From NCBI GenBank assembly GCA_001414345.1, contig LLCB01000258.1, forward strand, positions 1 to 64,000: a stretch of DNA of 64,000 nucleotides, read 5' to 3'. Positions 45,743 to 58,105 of the stretch are shown piece after piece. The notes beneath the pieces were generated by a model. It had not been told where the DNA came from and did no database searches. It was given only the letters and a program-made list of their open reading frames with translations. The stretch comes from Hymenoscyphus infarciens (taxonomy: Eukaryota; Ascomycota; Leotiomycetes; Helotiales; Helotiaceae). The position numbers and the translations under genes were made by a program. Every line of letters starts with the position of its first letter. Positions within the stretch are counted from its first letter, which is position 1.

Positions 45743-46727
45743 TAGTGTTTTAGGTTTCCTCGCCTAATCTATTATCCTATTCTACCTTAACGATTCTTCT
45801 CCTTCCTGCCTCTATTTTAAGGCTATCCCGCCTAATCCTATTCTAATATATCACTTCTCCTAGCTACTCTAATCCTATTCTAAAATTTATTCCGTCTATT
45901 CTTTCCTATTCGAGGTATCGGAGTAGCCTTTCCTAGCTTATAAAGGAGGCTAGGCAGGGTATATGCTAGCCTCAAATATATTATTTATAGTATTATTAGT
46001 AGATTTAGCGGGAGTGGTGCTACTTAGTCTCAGGCGTAATAGTCTATACTATCTCTCTCTCTAAATAAAATATAGAGTATATAGACATTTAATATAGTAT
46101 AGTAGCTATGCGCTTATATTTTATTTAGAGAGGGAGATAGTAACGAGGCCTCCTAAATAAACCCTGCTTTACTAGGTCCCGCTATAGACTAATTCGCCTA
46201 AGACGAAGTACCTAAGAAAAGCATATAATATTAGTCTCTAATCAGTACCTAAAAACAGGGGTTTTACCATAGTAAATCAAGTACCTAGTAGAGCACTTAA
46301 TTTAGTGCCGTTTAAAAGGACTTAGAAAGCAAGTAGTAGAATAAAGAGAATTAGGTTATTACTAATCTACTAGAATAATACGTAATTTAGATATAATATC
46401 TCGTCTTTTAGTAGCTTTAATAATATTATTATTTTTAATACTTCTTAAATTAGTCTATAATATTAGTACTTTTTATTACTTTTTGCTTATTTTAATACTT
46501 TTTACTTATATACTTCCTATTCTATTCTATTCTCTCTAGCACCTCTCCTTACCTAGCCCTATCTTTTAGTCTTCCTTACCTCTCCTATCTAAATTTAGTA
46601 TCTCTTCTACCTAATTCAGCCTAGCCTATAAGTGAAATTAGCCTATCCTCTCCTTTCCTAATAGAGAGAGGTAGCCTATCCTCTCCGGAGTGCTAGGCTA
46701 ACTAAGGCGGGGAAAGCTAAAACACTG
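45743..46727. mobile_element. hAT-like non-autonomous element nested in the TIR element
   Basis: The ends TAGTGTTTTAG and CTAAAACACTG are the same as in the 40990-42448 copy, with perfect 8-bp duplications ATAATAGA at 45735-45742 and 46728-46735. Subterminal regions are homologous to the other copy (CCTAATCTATTATCCTATTC at the left, GGCTAACTAAGGCGGGGAAAG at the right). It is less RIP-mutated than that copy and has no transposase. Confidence 0.83.
46048..46141. repeat. Foldback hairpin inside the hAT-like element
   Basis: 27-bp arms (46048-46074, ACTATCTCTCTCTCTAAATA...; 46115-46141, its reverse complement with one mismatch) flank a 40-bp loop. Wider flanks (TAGCGGGA near 46010 and TCCCGCTA near 46187) also pair, so this may be a third nested element about 180 bp long. 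Confidence 0.6.
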
Positions 46728-47071
46728 ATAATAGACTTAAGACTCTATAGAGGTCTCCTTTTTAACCTTCCTTTACTCTTTAATATAAGTCTCGTTAATC
46801 GGAATATATTATTTCCTCTTATTAATAACGTTTATTTGCTAAAAGATCTATATACTATAAAAGATAGCTCTTACGTGAGCTGGCCTATGTTATGTCAGCG
46901 TTAAGGCGATAGAAAGGTAGGAAGGCGCTATAGCGGAGCTCGATGATTAAGCGCCCCTTAGAGGAGTAGGTCGAGGCTAGCTAAAATAGGAATAGATTCG
47001 TTCACCAGCCGCACTTATGCATGCCTCACTTTTATGCGTCTTCCGTACTAAATAATCGTACCCTCAAATAA

Positions 47072-47432
47072 TTGTATTTGTTTCGATTTCCGTCAACTGA
47101 CTTTGGAACACTACATAAACAACAAGGCCGCAGAGATCAAGATTACTAACATGAGACGCTATTGAGTTAGCATTATAGAGTATTAAATCAAACAAGTGAT
47201 CTAATAGTAGTATTTTTCTCAAATGAAGTTGAAGGGGTGGCATTCTAATCAATTTAATTATAGCCTCGGTGGTAATTTACATGAGCAATGTAGCACTACT
47301 GATATCAATCCAACGAAATTAAAAGCGCTACTCTAACTACAACACAGTATACAGTATCACTACTTCGCCTCTATTCTCGAATTCCTTCTCTCTAAAAGCT
47401 CGATCTTTAATACGTCTCATTCGTCCCCCTAT
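47072..47432. other. Short intergenic region downstream of GCP2
   Basis: No gene; it should contain the 3' untranslated region of the minus-strand GCP2 gene. Confidence 0.35.
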
Positions 47433-50400
47433 TTATTCGTCCCCCTCACCCTTCAACCCCTCAAAGTCCCCTCCCTCATTAATAGCACTAAGTTTAGCAC
47501 ACAAACTAAAAAGCACACTCGTCTCCGTCGCAGCATATATATTCAGATTCCTCAAAAGGATTTGTAGATTCTTGCCAAAGCTGGTTTCGCATTTCTCCAG
47601 GATCTTTTGCATTTTATCTATCCGGACCTTGGATGAGGAAGAGGCGGTGGTTGAAGAGAGTTGGGAAAGTTCTTGAGAGAACCATGATGTCCAGGAGGTG
47701 AAGAGTGTGCATGTATAGTTTAGTTTTGATTGTAGCTGTCGGTAAGAATGGTTAGTTGGAAGTTATTTTATTATGAATGGAGGAGGATGGGGTTTGGGAG
47801 TGTTGGGAAATAAAAGCGGCAGTTGGGTTAGCGACTGCCCTCCTAGCTTCATTGTTCAGGGTTTCTAGTGATTCAAGTATTTATCCTGAAACCTTGGAAC
47901 AATCTGGAATACTAGCCCAGATGAATCAAGATAATGACTTAAATTGTCCGAAAAGACCTGGACCGATGTTCTCAATTATACAAGACAAGTATGAACAACG
48001 AGGACTGCCACATTTTGATCCATCGCGACGAAATGAGAAAGAGGGAGAACTTACCTTAAGTAGGTTGCCATTCGTAAGCATACACCCTTTCAAACAAGTA
48101 TCCAGAAAATCAACATGCTCGGCCATTAACTGATCGACTGTCGTGATGGAACTACCAGTACCACCAGGTAGTTTCCGCATAAACTCCAACCAATTAGGTT
48201 CAATAACCTCACTCGTACAAAAATACAAAACGTGTTGCACAAAAGTAATCATCCTCGCCCTGAGTGTAAGAACTCTCCTCTTTAAATTCTCAACTTCATG
48301 ATTCGTACCCTTCCGTGACCAAACAGATCGATTTGAGGCTTGCCAGCTGGTCATGAGTTGGGCTTCGAGATGATGGAGGGAGAGGAGATGACGGAATAGA
48401 ACTTGGTACCGCCAGGTTGTTTTTCGTGATATTACTAGGGAGACGGGGAAGGGGTGGGAGATATCTAATTGAAGGGATGTGTAGCCTGTTGCTCCCTTTT
48501 CTGATTCGGTTGGTTTTGATGGGAAAGCTGAGGGTTGGTCGAGCCCCGAGATGCTCACCACTTGAGTTAGAGAGTTTAGGAGGCTTGTTGTGTTGATTTC
48601 GGCTCTCATGTCTTCTTTATAAGGGTCCTGGGAGGAAAGACTTCCTGGTTGATGGAGAACGACATCGAGGAGTGATTGCAGTTTGGTTGTATTTACTTGA
48701 TCTACTGGTTTTCGAAGCTCTGACGCGCCGAGTTCCAGGAAGTAGGTAATGAAATCTGAGCGATCGAGGAAGAAATAATGTTTCAATGAACGTAATCTTG
48801 TGGGTAGGTCGCAAGTTGTAAGGAGGAGTTTCAATAATGCTTCGTTTGCATGTGTGTATGCTTCGTTGACGTTTTCCAGAAGTCGGGGGTCCTCAAAGGA
48901 CGAGGGTGAGAGAGAGAGGCTTCCCTTGGGGTGTATCTGTTTTGGAAATTATGAGTAATGTGCAATTGCTTATAGGACAATTCCCATGAATTTTCAAGAA
49001 AGTTGGAAGAATAAGGAGCTCAGCCCCTTTGTTCTTTCAACTGTTTTCGGGAAAACTCTGTCTAAAAAGATTTCCGAGGCAATGCAGGGGGATGGGGGTC
49101 GTTCCTTCCCTGGTCACTCTCGTCATGGCGACCAAAAGCCAGAGGGAAGGAACGACCACGATGGGAATCCAGCCCTCAGAAATGGCTGAGTTAAGTCAAG
49201 GAAGGAACGACCTCGACTTGTAGAGCCAATAAAACCGAGTTAGATGTCGCAAAAAGAAAAGTTGAAAGTCTTACCTGCTTGATGGATCTCTTGCCCACTC
49301 CACCACATTCATACACCACATTAAGATATTTCCCCGCGAGTAAAATCTTGTCCTTGACCCTTTCGAGTTGGGGTGGGACACTAGCTCCAATTCGATATCG
49401 CCTATCCCAATAATCATCTGTGTAATCTTGTTCGAGAATTTCACGACCAATGCTCTTGAACTCACGGATCATGAACTCTGCGGATGAGTCTTCAATTCTC
49501 CCACGGTGGAGCCATTCGTTCAGCCTAATCATGTATGGTCGGCTGGCATCTTTCAATAGTCGAGTAAGTAGGGCCTTCGTCGGAGGATCGCCAGATTTTG
49601 CTTCGAGTCGTTTCGTGATTAAGCCTAGGAGAGTTCCTCCTTTACAAATGGTTTTGGTTGTGGAAGCTACATCCTCGGTATCATCCAACTCCCCATCAGA
49701 AGCATTATCCTCCCCAAATGCTGAGCTCTGCCGCAATATCTCTTGACACAAAGAGTATATCTGCTCCATCATATGGTCCGTCGGCAACGTATACAAAGAA
49801 AAAACATTGAGAGTAAACAACTCAGTAGTCATAAACTGCATCTCAAGCTGCGCAATCAAAACAAGATACTCATGCAACAGTTTCCTCACAGAAGCACAAA
49901 GCGCATGGCTCACAGATCCATACTCCTCTCTACTATGTACCCCAACGAATGCCTCTATAGCTTTATAGCAGGTACCCATTTTCAGCATTGGAGTTGTGAG
50001 AGCTAAAAGACTTGGGTCTAGACCAGGGGGAATGTTGTATGTGGGACCGAGTAATCGGTCTTTTTCGACGGCGGGATCATAGTTTTGTGCGAAACGGATG
50101 TATTGTCCTTCGTAGCCCATAAGAACGTAGAGGAGATCTTCGATTATAGCCGCCTCCTGGCATTCTAGAGATAATTCGCGTAGATGTGTGGGTTGGAGGG
50201 ATATGGGACCTTCGGATTCTAGGGGGGGTAGGGAGATTCGAGGTGCTAGTGGGGCAGTGGTATAGGAAGTTAGGGTAACTTGGGGATTCCATGGTACTGT
50301 TGAAGGTCTATTAGAAAAATAGGTAGTAAAATATTAGAACATATGAACAAACGCTTGGGTGTTGACAATGGGGTTGTTTTAGAGCGAGAAGCTAGCGAGT

Positions 50401-50791
50401 AACCTCTGCTATGTCTTGGCCCTTGCGCTTGTTGTACTGTTGATCCCCGTCGTTCCTGAACCCTTTTTTGAACTCTCTCCGCCTTTGAAGTCAAGGTCTC
50501 CCTCGTCGTGATGCGAATACGCTCTGTTCCTAGCTCCCCACGTTCATTTAGATCCACAAGCCCAAGTGGGTTCTCGCGCCTCTTTCCATGTTGCTTGTCG
50601 CGATCGGCATTCCGCTCTTCACGCGATGAAGGCATTCGGAAAGCTGGACCTGAGGGGTAGATACAGCTAAATGTTTGATGCAATTGCAGTCGCTCTTCGT
50701 AGAGCGTATTTACCTTGTTCTTGACCGCCTGTTGGTGTTTACCCCTCGCTCGTGGCCGACTATAAAAGCGGCAGCAAATAGCTCGTTGCAT
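47433..50791 (-). CDS. Gamma-tubulin complex component 2 (GCP2/Spc97)
   Basis: Four exons join in frame: 50353-50791, 49275-50296, 48055-48936 and 47433-47735, giving 881 residues. Introns are 56, 338 and 319 bp; donors are GTTTGT, GTAAGA and GTAAGT, with CTAAC/CTAAT-like branch sites in the first and last. The N-terminal GCP domain shows QEAAIIEDLLYVLMGYEGQYIRF and the C-terminal domain begins after the family motif EFKSIGREILEQDYTDDYWD with ILLAGKYLNVVYECGG, all typical of GCP2. GCP2 pairs with GCP3 and gamma-tubulin in the small complex that templates microtubules at spindle pole bodies. Length is normal. The start is uncertain: an internal ATG (MPSSREERNADRD) could be used, as the first 50 residues are not conserved. 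Two of three introns are unusually long for this locus. Confidence 0.87.
48937..49274. repeat. Long GCP2 intron containing a hairpin and a repeated GGAAGGAACGACC motif
   Basis: The intron carries GGTCGTTCCTTCCCT (49098-49112) and its reverse complement AGGGAAGGAACGACC (49143-49157), then a third copy, AAGGAAGGAACGACCTCG, near 49199-49216. The hairpin could be a small inserted element or a structured intronic RNA. Confidence 0.55.
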
Positions 50792-51815
50792 ATCGTTGTG
50801 TCAACTTTCAAAGGCCTATACCCTAAATCCTTTGGGATAACCGCGCTTTTGTTGTTTCAAACCATCGGGGTTAATATTCTAAGTCGTTCCAGATATTCAG
50901 GCCCTAGAAAGTTGGAACAATGGAACGAGATAACTAGGTAGGGACGACCTGAAGTATTTACTGCCGCTTTTGGGAGATTCTCCCCCGGCGACAATCTCCA
51001 GATGAAAATAGGATAGGGCTTCCCAAAGAATCTTAACCCATACACAATCAACTGCAAAGAGAGCTATAAAAATCTCCATATTAGGAAGATGATTTCCTTT
51101 GCATGCGGTTTCCGAAATGCCGGATCTTCAACTTTAATTTCCGAACGAACCGCTCACAGCTATAAAAATAGGTGTGCTTGCCTTCTTGCCTTCCTAGGTA
51201 CACGTAGGCAAGTAAGCAGCTATTATTAGCGCGGTTATTCTAGAATAAGGTTATTATTCTGGGCTGCAGATGGGTGTGGTGTGGTGTTGTGTTGTGTTGC
51301 ACACTGTGGATGCCATGCGGGTATTCAAAGGTCATACGATCTGAGGAATTCTGGAAGCTCGAGATGGAGACATCGCATCGCATCTACCTTCATTTCAACG
51401 TCGCAAGACTCTCGCAAGAACTATCTCTACGGAGTATGAGTATTCGCCACAATGTGGCTGTTATTCCAAGTCGAACCCAGCACAGCAGACGTCATCAGGA
51501 TTGGCTAAAGGTTGGTTCCAAGAAGTGACCAGTGGACCACAGGCGCTTGTCGCAGATGTTGGAGATCATGATAACCGCTCAGGTGCCCGATGAGCTATTC
51601 TTGACTCCAAACTCCAGACTCCAGTAAGGTTGCGAAACATTGACAATGACAAGCTGCTTCTCTTAAATCCCTTCTTCCTTCTCTCAAATTATAATTATTT
51701 ACCATCGCACAATCGCTTCCTGGATTGTTGCTCTCTTCTCATCTACCCCCCCCCCCGCCCCCACTACCATTTTCCTTACCCCCCTAACAATCAATCCTCG
51801 CACAACAAACACGCG
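50792..51815. promoter_or_regulatory. Divergent intergenic region between GCP2 and the senescence-domain gene
   Basis: About 1 kb separates the two divergent start codons, so it should hold both promoters. A C-homopolymer and CT-rich tract (51740-51785) lies just upstream of the senescence-domain start, a typical fungal leader/promoter feature. No gene is supported inside. Confidence 0.45.
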
Positions 51816-53541
51816 ATGGCCTCTGGACACAATGTGGGTATTCTCCATCGTGAATTCAATCAACTATCACTAACCGATCGGTAGGATCCCAAGCTGCTTT
51901 ATGCCATCAATGGCATAAACGCCTACCACATCGAAAATGGCAAAGAAGAGTCCCTCACTCCAGCAGGCCCCCAAACCCTCTCCCTCCTGATGGTACCAAC
52001 AACCTCCCCCTTCTCCGGTCTCTCCTCCGCAGATCCCCAATCGCAAGCTCCCGAAGAAGATTTCTACCTCCATCTCCATCTGCCACCTGCGTTGGACTTG
52101 CCACTACCTGCGACGACACAAATTTACCATCAGCCACCAAACAGCTACCTCATACCACGATGGGATTTGGGTCCAGACAGCGGCGCATTTACAAGGATAG
52201 AGTTCCCTCCTTTGGGAAATGGTGGTTCGCAGGAGGATGTCGATACTTTTGAGACTATTCTCGCGCAATGCACGGCATTTTTGGAACGGGCTCCCCCACC
52301 AAAGAGTGCAAGACCTCGCAAGACGAAGGGTGAGAAGGAGAGAGAGAGAGATATGCCTATTCCTGCATACGACCCCAGTCACTTCCAACCGGGAGAGGCA
52401 TATGTACCAGGCAGTTCAAGCTCTCATGCTGGAGGTAGAATTGTTTTGGTCGACGAGGAGAATGGAAGTGTTGTTGGTGAACTCGGTGAAGGATTCCATG
52501 TTGTTGAAGATGGCAAGATGGAGGCAGGTTCAAAGAGTATGCTCCAAGTCTCCCAATCAAATATACAATTGCTAATGAACCTCAGACCCTGTCGAAATCA
52601 CCCTTCCCCAAGATGGCTCCCAAAACATCGGCGTCTCTCCTGCCTCCCAAGAATACCTCGAAATGGCCATGCATCCCGCCTACAAAAACAGCACCCTCGT
52701 CTCCAAGGCAGCAATGGCCTCCCGTCTCGTCGTAACAACCGCCGGCTACGTCTCCAAAACTCTTCAATCAGGCGCGGACAACTTCACCAAGTCAACAAAA
52801 CCCAACCCCAAACCCATGACCTTCACGCCCACAACCCACGAACGAGTTCGCAAAGTCCACACCTTTACTCAAGGAGCGGCCGGTCTGTCTGCAAAGACTG
52901 TAGGACAGGTGGGCAAAGTTGCGCAAAATCTTGGTGCTTCGATCGCTCACCGTGGTGCGAAGAAAAATCATAAGGGTATTGGACCTGATGGAAAGCCCGT
53001 GGATGGTTATAAACCGGGACTTTTGAATAAGTCTCTAATGGCTTTTTCTACAATTGCAGACGGAATTGATCAAGCTGGTCGGAATTTACTCACTTCCACC
53101 AGTACGGCAGCAACTACAGTGGTAGGCCACAAATATGGAGCCGAAGCTGGAGGAATAACCTCAAACATCGGAGGTGGTTTCAAAAACGTGGGATTGGTTT
53201 ACATTGATGCCGCGGGTGTATCTCGAAAAGCGATTGTTAAATCTGTTGCCAAGGGAATGGTTGTCGGTAAAGTTAGAGGTGGCGGGGATCTTGTTGTTGG
53301 TGGTGGAGATGGTGGTGTTCTTCCTTCGAGATCTTCGAGCCCGGGACCGAATAATTCTTTGAATTGGAAGGAACAGGAGGCAGCTAAGGGCAGACGGACT
53401 GATGATTACAGTATGATGGGCGGACGTGACTCTCCTGATGTTGTGGGCTTTGGCAGACAGGCTCCGCCTCCTGCTTATGGTGCGGGTAGTGGTGTCGGCG
53501 AACCTTTGGAAGGACAGAGAGTTGCTGATGTTAAGCGTTGA
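51816..53541 (+). CDS. Senescence/spartin-domain protein
   Basis: Three exons join in frame: 51816-51833, 51885-52536 and 52586-53541, giving 541 residues. The first exon codes for only six residues (MASGHN); its 51-bp intron (donor GTGGGT, branch CACTAAC, acceptor GGTAG) removes an in-frame TAG. The second intron (49 bp) has donor GTATGC and a GCTAAT branch. The N-terminal half has LLYAINGINAYHIENG and a beta-rich segment as in spartin-like proteins. The C-terminal half (about residue 245 to 450) is the senescence domain, with many Ala/Gly helices such as ASRLVVTTAGYVSKTLQSGA and VRKVHTFTQGAAGLSAKT. Animal spartin and plant relatives act at lipid droplets and membranes; the fungal role is inferred only. 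The tail is disordered and Gly/Pro-rich. Confidence 0.82.
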
Positions 53542-56500
53542 GCATTAAATCTTTGATGTTTTTTTTGGTTTGATGGTTTATGGTAGGATAGGAGGGGATG
53601 GGTCAATTTTCTTTCGTATGTTGTGGGTGGTAGAATAATGAAGTTATGACTTGATGGATTGATGGAGGGCTGGGTGGTTACTTGGACTTTACCATCCGAT
53701 TTGCTATACTGGTTGATTTAATGATTAGCTAGGTATTTCTTTTTCTTTTTCACAAAATATGAGTGTACTTCAAAATCTATGCCCTGCCTTGTTTTGATCT
53801 CGAATCTAATCACTTTTTTGTGCCTACCAAACTAAATTTAGGGTTATGGACCATAGGATAGCCCAAAATCCGCGAACCTGGTTCTCAAGTCAAGCTAGCG
53901 CCGTCGTTATCTATCAGGCAGATATGAGTGTAAAAGCTTCGCGCGGAATGTGCTCATCAACATGACCTAGAAAGGGTTTCATCACGTGCATCATGGTGCG
54001 TTTGGCCCGGCGGGCATTGGGGTGCCATTGGAGAGAAGCAAAACGAGTAGTTGACATGTTTTTTTTTTTCGACAGCGCAGGGGGATTCGACGGCAAGAAA
54101 AAAAAAAGGATAGGACGGATTTCTCGCTCTTGCTGGGTTGAGTGGTTGGTTGGTTGGTTAGTGGACCTGTCATGGTTTTCACGTTGTTTTTCTTTGAAAG
54201 CTCACATTCCCCTTGATTTTGATCGTTGGCTTGGATGTCGTTTTTGAAAGGCTCCTTCCTGTAGCTGCTGGTTTCTGTGATTTCTGTGGTTTCTGTGGTT
54301 TCTGTGGTTGGCACTGGTTGGCACTGGTTGGCACTGGCTGGTTGCGGAGTTTTCCACGAGGCTGTTTGTTGTTGTTGAGATGTCGATTAGATAATTGAGT
54401 ACTTGAGTACTTGAGTACTTGGGTGAACGGGTGGTGAGGAGATTTGAAGGGGTGTGTGTTTATGTTGATGTACTTCTCCCGTCTTTTGAGGGGGATAATT
54501 ATAATTTATAAACCACTCGGGCTCTTGGAATTACTGCGATACCGACCGAGAGAATCTGAGGAAGGGGCGGCTTTAGGGGGGGGGGTTTTTTTTGGAAAGT
54601 AAGCTAGAATCCTAGTAATGATATTGTTGAGATGCTTTTCTTGCGGTTTGGTGCATGGGGGATAAATTGGGGAAGAGAGAGGAGAAGGTTTTAGTCATAA
54701 GAAAGAGGCGCTCTCCGCCAGATCTGATGTGGAGTGCAAGTCGCTGGGGGGAAGCCTTATGCTCTCTCACTCTCGCGCTGCTTTTTCGAGCTTTTGAGGT
54801 TTCTTGTGCTGGTTTTTTTATTTTTTGCGGATGGGGGAGTAGAGAAGGGAGAGAGAGGTGTACTGTTTTAGAACGACAGTAAACTGAGATTCGACAGTGA
54901 AGAGCTAGTTTATTGTGGCTCGACAGTTGGGTCTGGCGACAGGAGGAGTTAAATATTGTTAGCCCTTGAGTTCTGGAGTTGTAAAGGAGGGGTTTACATA
55001 CCCCCTTTTGAAATACTTTTCGTGGAGCTGGCAGTATGTAACTATGGTGATTTTTATGGTTGATTCTTTTTCTGAATCGGCTAGTTCTCTTTCCCCCTAT
55101 GTGATTTAAGTATCGAGGGTCTTGATTGATAGATCAGCATGCTCGAACTTTTTGGAGATTAGAGAACTTGGATTCCGTCTCGGGTTCTGTGGGTTTTAAG
55201 AATGAGGACTTTTGAAAGGTGCTGGAGGTTTTGTGTTTCTGGGTGTGTGAATGAGGTGGGTTTTGTAGCGACTACCATTTCTTGCTCTTCTATGAACCAT
55301 AGTAACTCCTAGATTCTTAACCGCCCATGTTTCCGTCGGACCGGGTGTAAAATTCCCTCATTCTTCCTCACGTCATCCTCTTTCAATTTCAAGCCACGCT
55401 CTTACCATTCGGGCGATGTTCTTCCTAGGGGGCTTGAATCAATATGAGAAAATATAGCTACTGTTTTCAATGAGTTGATAGTGGTTGGATGCCATTCTTA
55501 CTTTATAGAAGAACCAAGAGCGATATGTATCTGTAATTAACCTAGCGGCTTCTAGATTTGCGAGAAGTTCCGGAAGAGTCAGGTCTGCCGAGTTTGTTTC
55601 TGCTTAGGAATTGTAGACCCTCCTGTTTCTTCTTCCTAAAGAGTGTCATTTATTCAAATTAAAGCCTAGATTTCCTCTCGCTCTCGTTTTCGATATCTTG
55701 ACTGTGCTTTTTACCAGTGATCAGTGGATACCATATCCAACCAAATTGCACTTGACTTTCACTCTCCAAAACGCCATGAAAATTTTCTTGAGAAAGAAGT
55801 CTCGGAGTTTACTAGACTATTCTCTTGGAGTGTTGGGAAATTCAAGAATCTTTTGCCACTCTAACCGTTTGTTTAGATATCTACTTATATGCCTGAGAAA
55901 TGTATACTTTTCTTTACCTAGTTGAATTCTTTTTCACTGCCTTGAACGAAGTTCAAGACCAAATTCGACAACAAGCAGCAATTGTATAGCAAAAGTTTCT
56001 AGTCAATCAATTCTCGTCAGACCAACATCAATAATTTCGCTACAGATTACTACAAAGGTGTTAGCAAGTAATCATATATGATGAACATTTTGTCATAAGA
56101 AAGTTCTCTTGGGCCCATTTGAATGTCTAATGTTTCCAGCGTGTTCCTCCAGCTGAGAGTAGTACCTATTCAAGTGCAATATTCATGATGTGCATATCGT
56201 TGAAAGTTAGAGAAGAAAGCGGAAATAAATGTTAGCCTTGAACAAAGACAATGTTTGGTTGTAATGAGATCCAACCAAAAAATAATTCTTGACGAAAGAC
56301 TTTCATACCTATTGTTATTTTCCCAAGGAACTCTCTTGTCAAACCTTCTCGCTTAACGTGGTTGAGCTATTTTAAGTACTCATCTTCCCCTCTGATGGAG
56401 ACCTCATCCTATGATGTCTGCTCCTGTCCATTTTCTTTTCTTGCAAATTGGTAATTGTTACTACTCTACAAGTTTAGACAAATGTTCTAACTTTTAGCTC

Positions 56501-58105
56501 TTGCGCTAAAAAAAAAAAAGATCTCTTCTGCCTAGCTAATATTTAATCTCCCTGATTATCTCTCACTGAAGTTAGACAGATTGCGACAATGAACAAATAT
56601 TCGACAGCAAATACTCTCCGATATACTTAATTGTCATACTATAACTTTCCTACATCAGCGTTAAACTTTCGAATAAGATCATTAAACTTCCCTAGATCTT
56701 GTTCATTTTTCTTCTGGTACACTACTCTAGTTCCATTCATCTAAAGATATCACACCAACAAACTATCACAATAAAATCAAAACACAGTACTTGCGAGAAA
56801 ACACAAGTATAGCTCGGTACTACTCACACTTCCCTATTATCCTACATAGTTTATTTACTTCTACTCATTACCCAGAATTCTAAACTTACTTTGTCTGCTA
56901 GCTATTATTAAGATATAAGATAAATAATGACATCAACTCTCACACTCATTCTCTCAATCGAAAACATGTCTACATCCACCTCCCACTCCCCTACTCTACC
57001 TCTCACCCGCTCCATCCCCTCGCTTAGCCTGCCCAACCTCACTTCCCCCACTTACCACCAACTCAAGAACCTCGGTATAAAAAGCTACAACCTCACACCA
57101 ATGAACATACAACACGCCTTAACACCTCACTATCACGTGATTTGTCTCTTCTTGAAGAGGAGGAGGATGAGCAAGAGTAAACCCAACCCAGCAAGCCAGC
57201 CAGCAATCCACACCGTACGACAAAATCCCATACTCAACTACCTCTACCTATAACCCAAGCCCCAAAGATTCTTAACGCCATCTAAACTGAGATTCGACAG
57301 CAGCCCAAAAGTCGACAGCAGAAACCCTCAAATTCAACTCATCCTGTTGACCAGTTTCGCTGTATGGCATAGGCCGTGGATATGAAGGTTGTGATCGTGA
57401 AGGAATTCATGTAGGAGAGATGGAGGGGGGAAGCCCGGATCCTGACTATATACAGACAGGGTAGACTGGTAAGGGTCGTTCCTGCCCCAACAGCGCAATA
57501 CCTACACGACGCCGAGACAAAATTCTAACCCCTCTCTGCTCAGGGGGCGAAAGAAACCGTGATGATAGTTCCAGTGACCCCGAGAATCAGGAGACCACCC
57601 AAATAGGATGCTTTGGGTGCCACTTCTTGTGCTTGGAGCTCTTTTCCCGAGTTTTAGTTTTATACGGAGCCTACCGGATATTATCCTTCCAATCAGCCAT
57701 TCCATTTCGAAAACCCGAAAGGACCAGACCGGACGCTCGAGTAGAATTGTACGCCTTACAGTATGTCAATACAAAGACCTCAACAGGTCTAGAAGCACTT
57801 TTTTCTAATAATTCGCGGAAGTACACATCCACTTGAATCAAACAGAACATAACCATCAAGGGTACCTAAATCTCTTGCTCAAAAAGATGCTAGGCATAAA
57901 AAGTACGATCGGATCCTCATTCGTATACACTCAACAAACCCCCTGTCATCACCAACCCCCGCCCTCTTGATCAAATCACCTTTTCCCCACCCTCCCTCCA
58001 TCTACCAAGAAAGGAAATCTCATATCATTCCCCAAAAACATTTCAAGGTTTCAAATCCCCACACCACATCTCGCTAATGGTGACTGTGCAATACAACCAA
58101 ACCCT
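53542..58105. other. 4.5-kb gene-poor region between the senescence-domain gene and bbc1
   Basis: No gene is supported. Features include TTTCTGTGG and TTGGCACTGG microsatellites (54269-54345), a TTGAGTACTTGAG repeat (54395-54422), and an 18-bp direct repeat TAAACTGAGATTCGACAG at about 54881 and 57284, amid several CGACAG motifs. A small plus-strand ORF (56927-57253) rich in Ser, Thr and Pro is unsupported. Both flanking genes end here (convergent), so it contains two 3' ends and about 4 kb that remain unexplained. Confidence 0.45.

Larger units (their letters stand above)
45555..47063. mobile_element. Non-autonomous TIR element with 8-bp target duplication (MULE- or hAT-like)
   Basis: Inverted repeats of about 55 bp start GGGTACGATTATTTGGTACG at the left and GGGTACGATTATTTAGTACG on the minus strand at the right. 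Perfect TCAAATAA duplications lie at 45547-45554 and 47064-47071. The long repeats beginning GG favour Mutator-like, but 8-bp duplication also fits hAT. A 985-bp hAT-like element is nested inside; without it the unit is about 516 bp and non-coding. Confidence 0.8.

Noticed and set aside
47777..48133. Plus-strand 118-residue ORF
   Set aside because: It lies across intron 3 and exon 3 of GCP2 on the opposite strand and has no recognisable domain.
56927..57253. Plus-strand 108-residue Ser/Thr/Pro-rich ORF
   Set aside because: No domain and low complexity; it could be a leader exon, but no splice partner was found.
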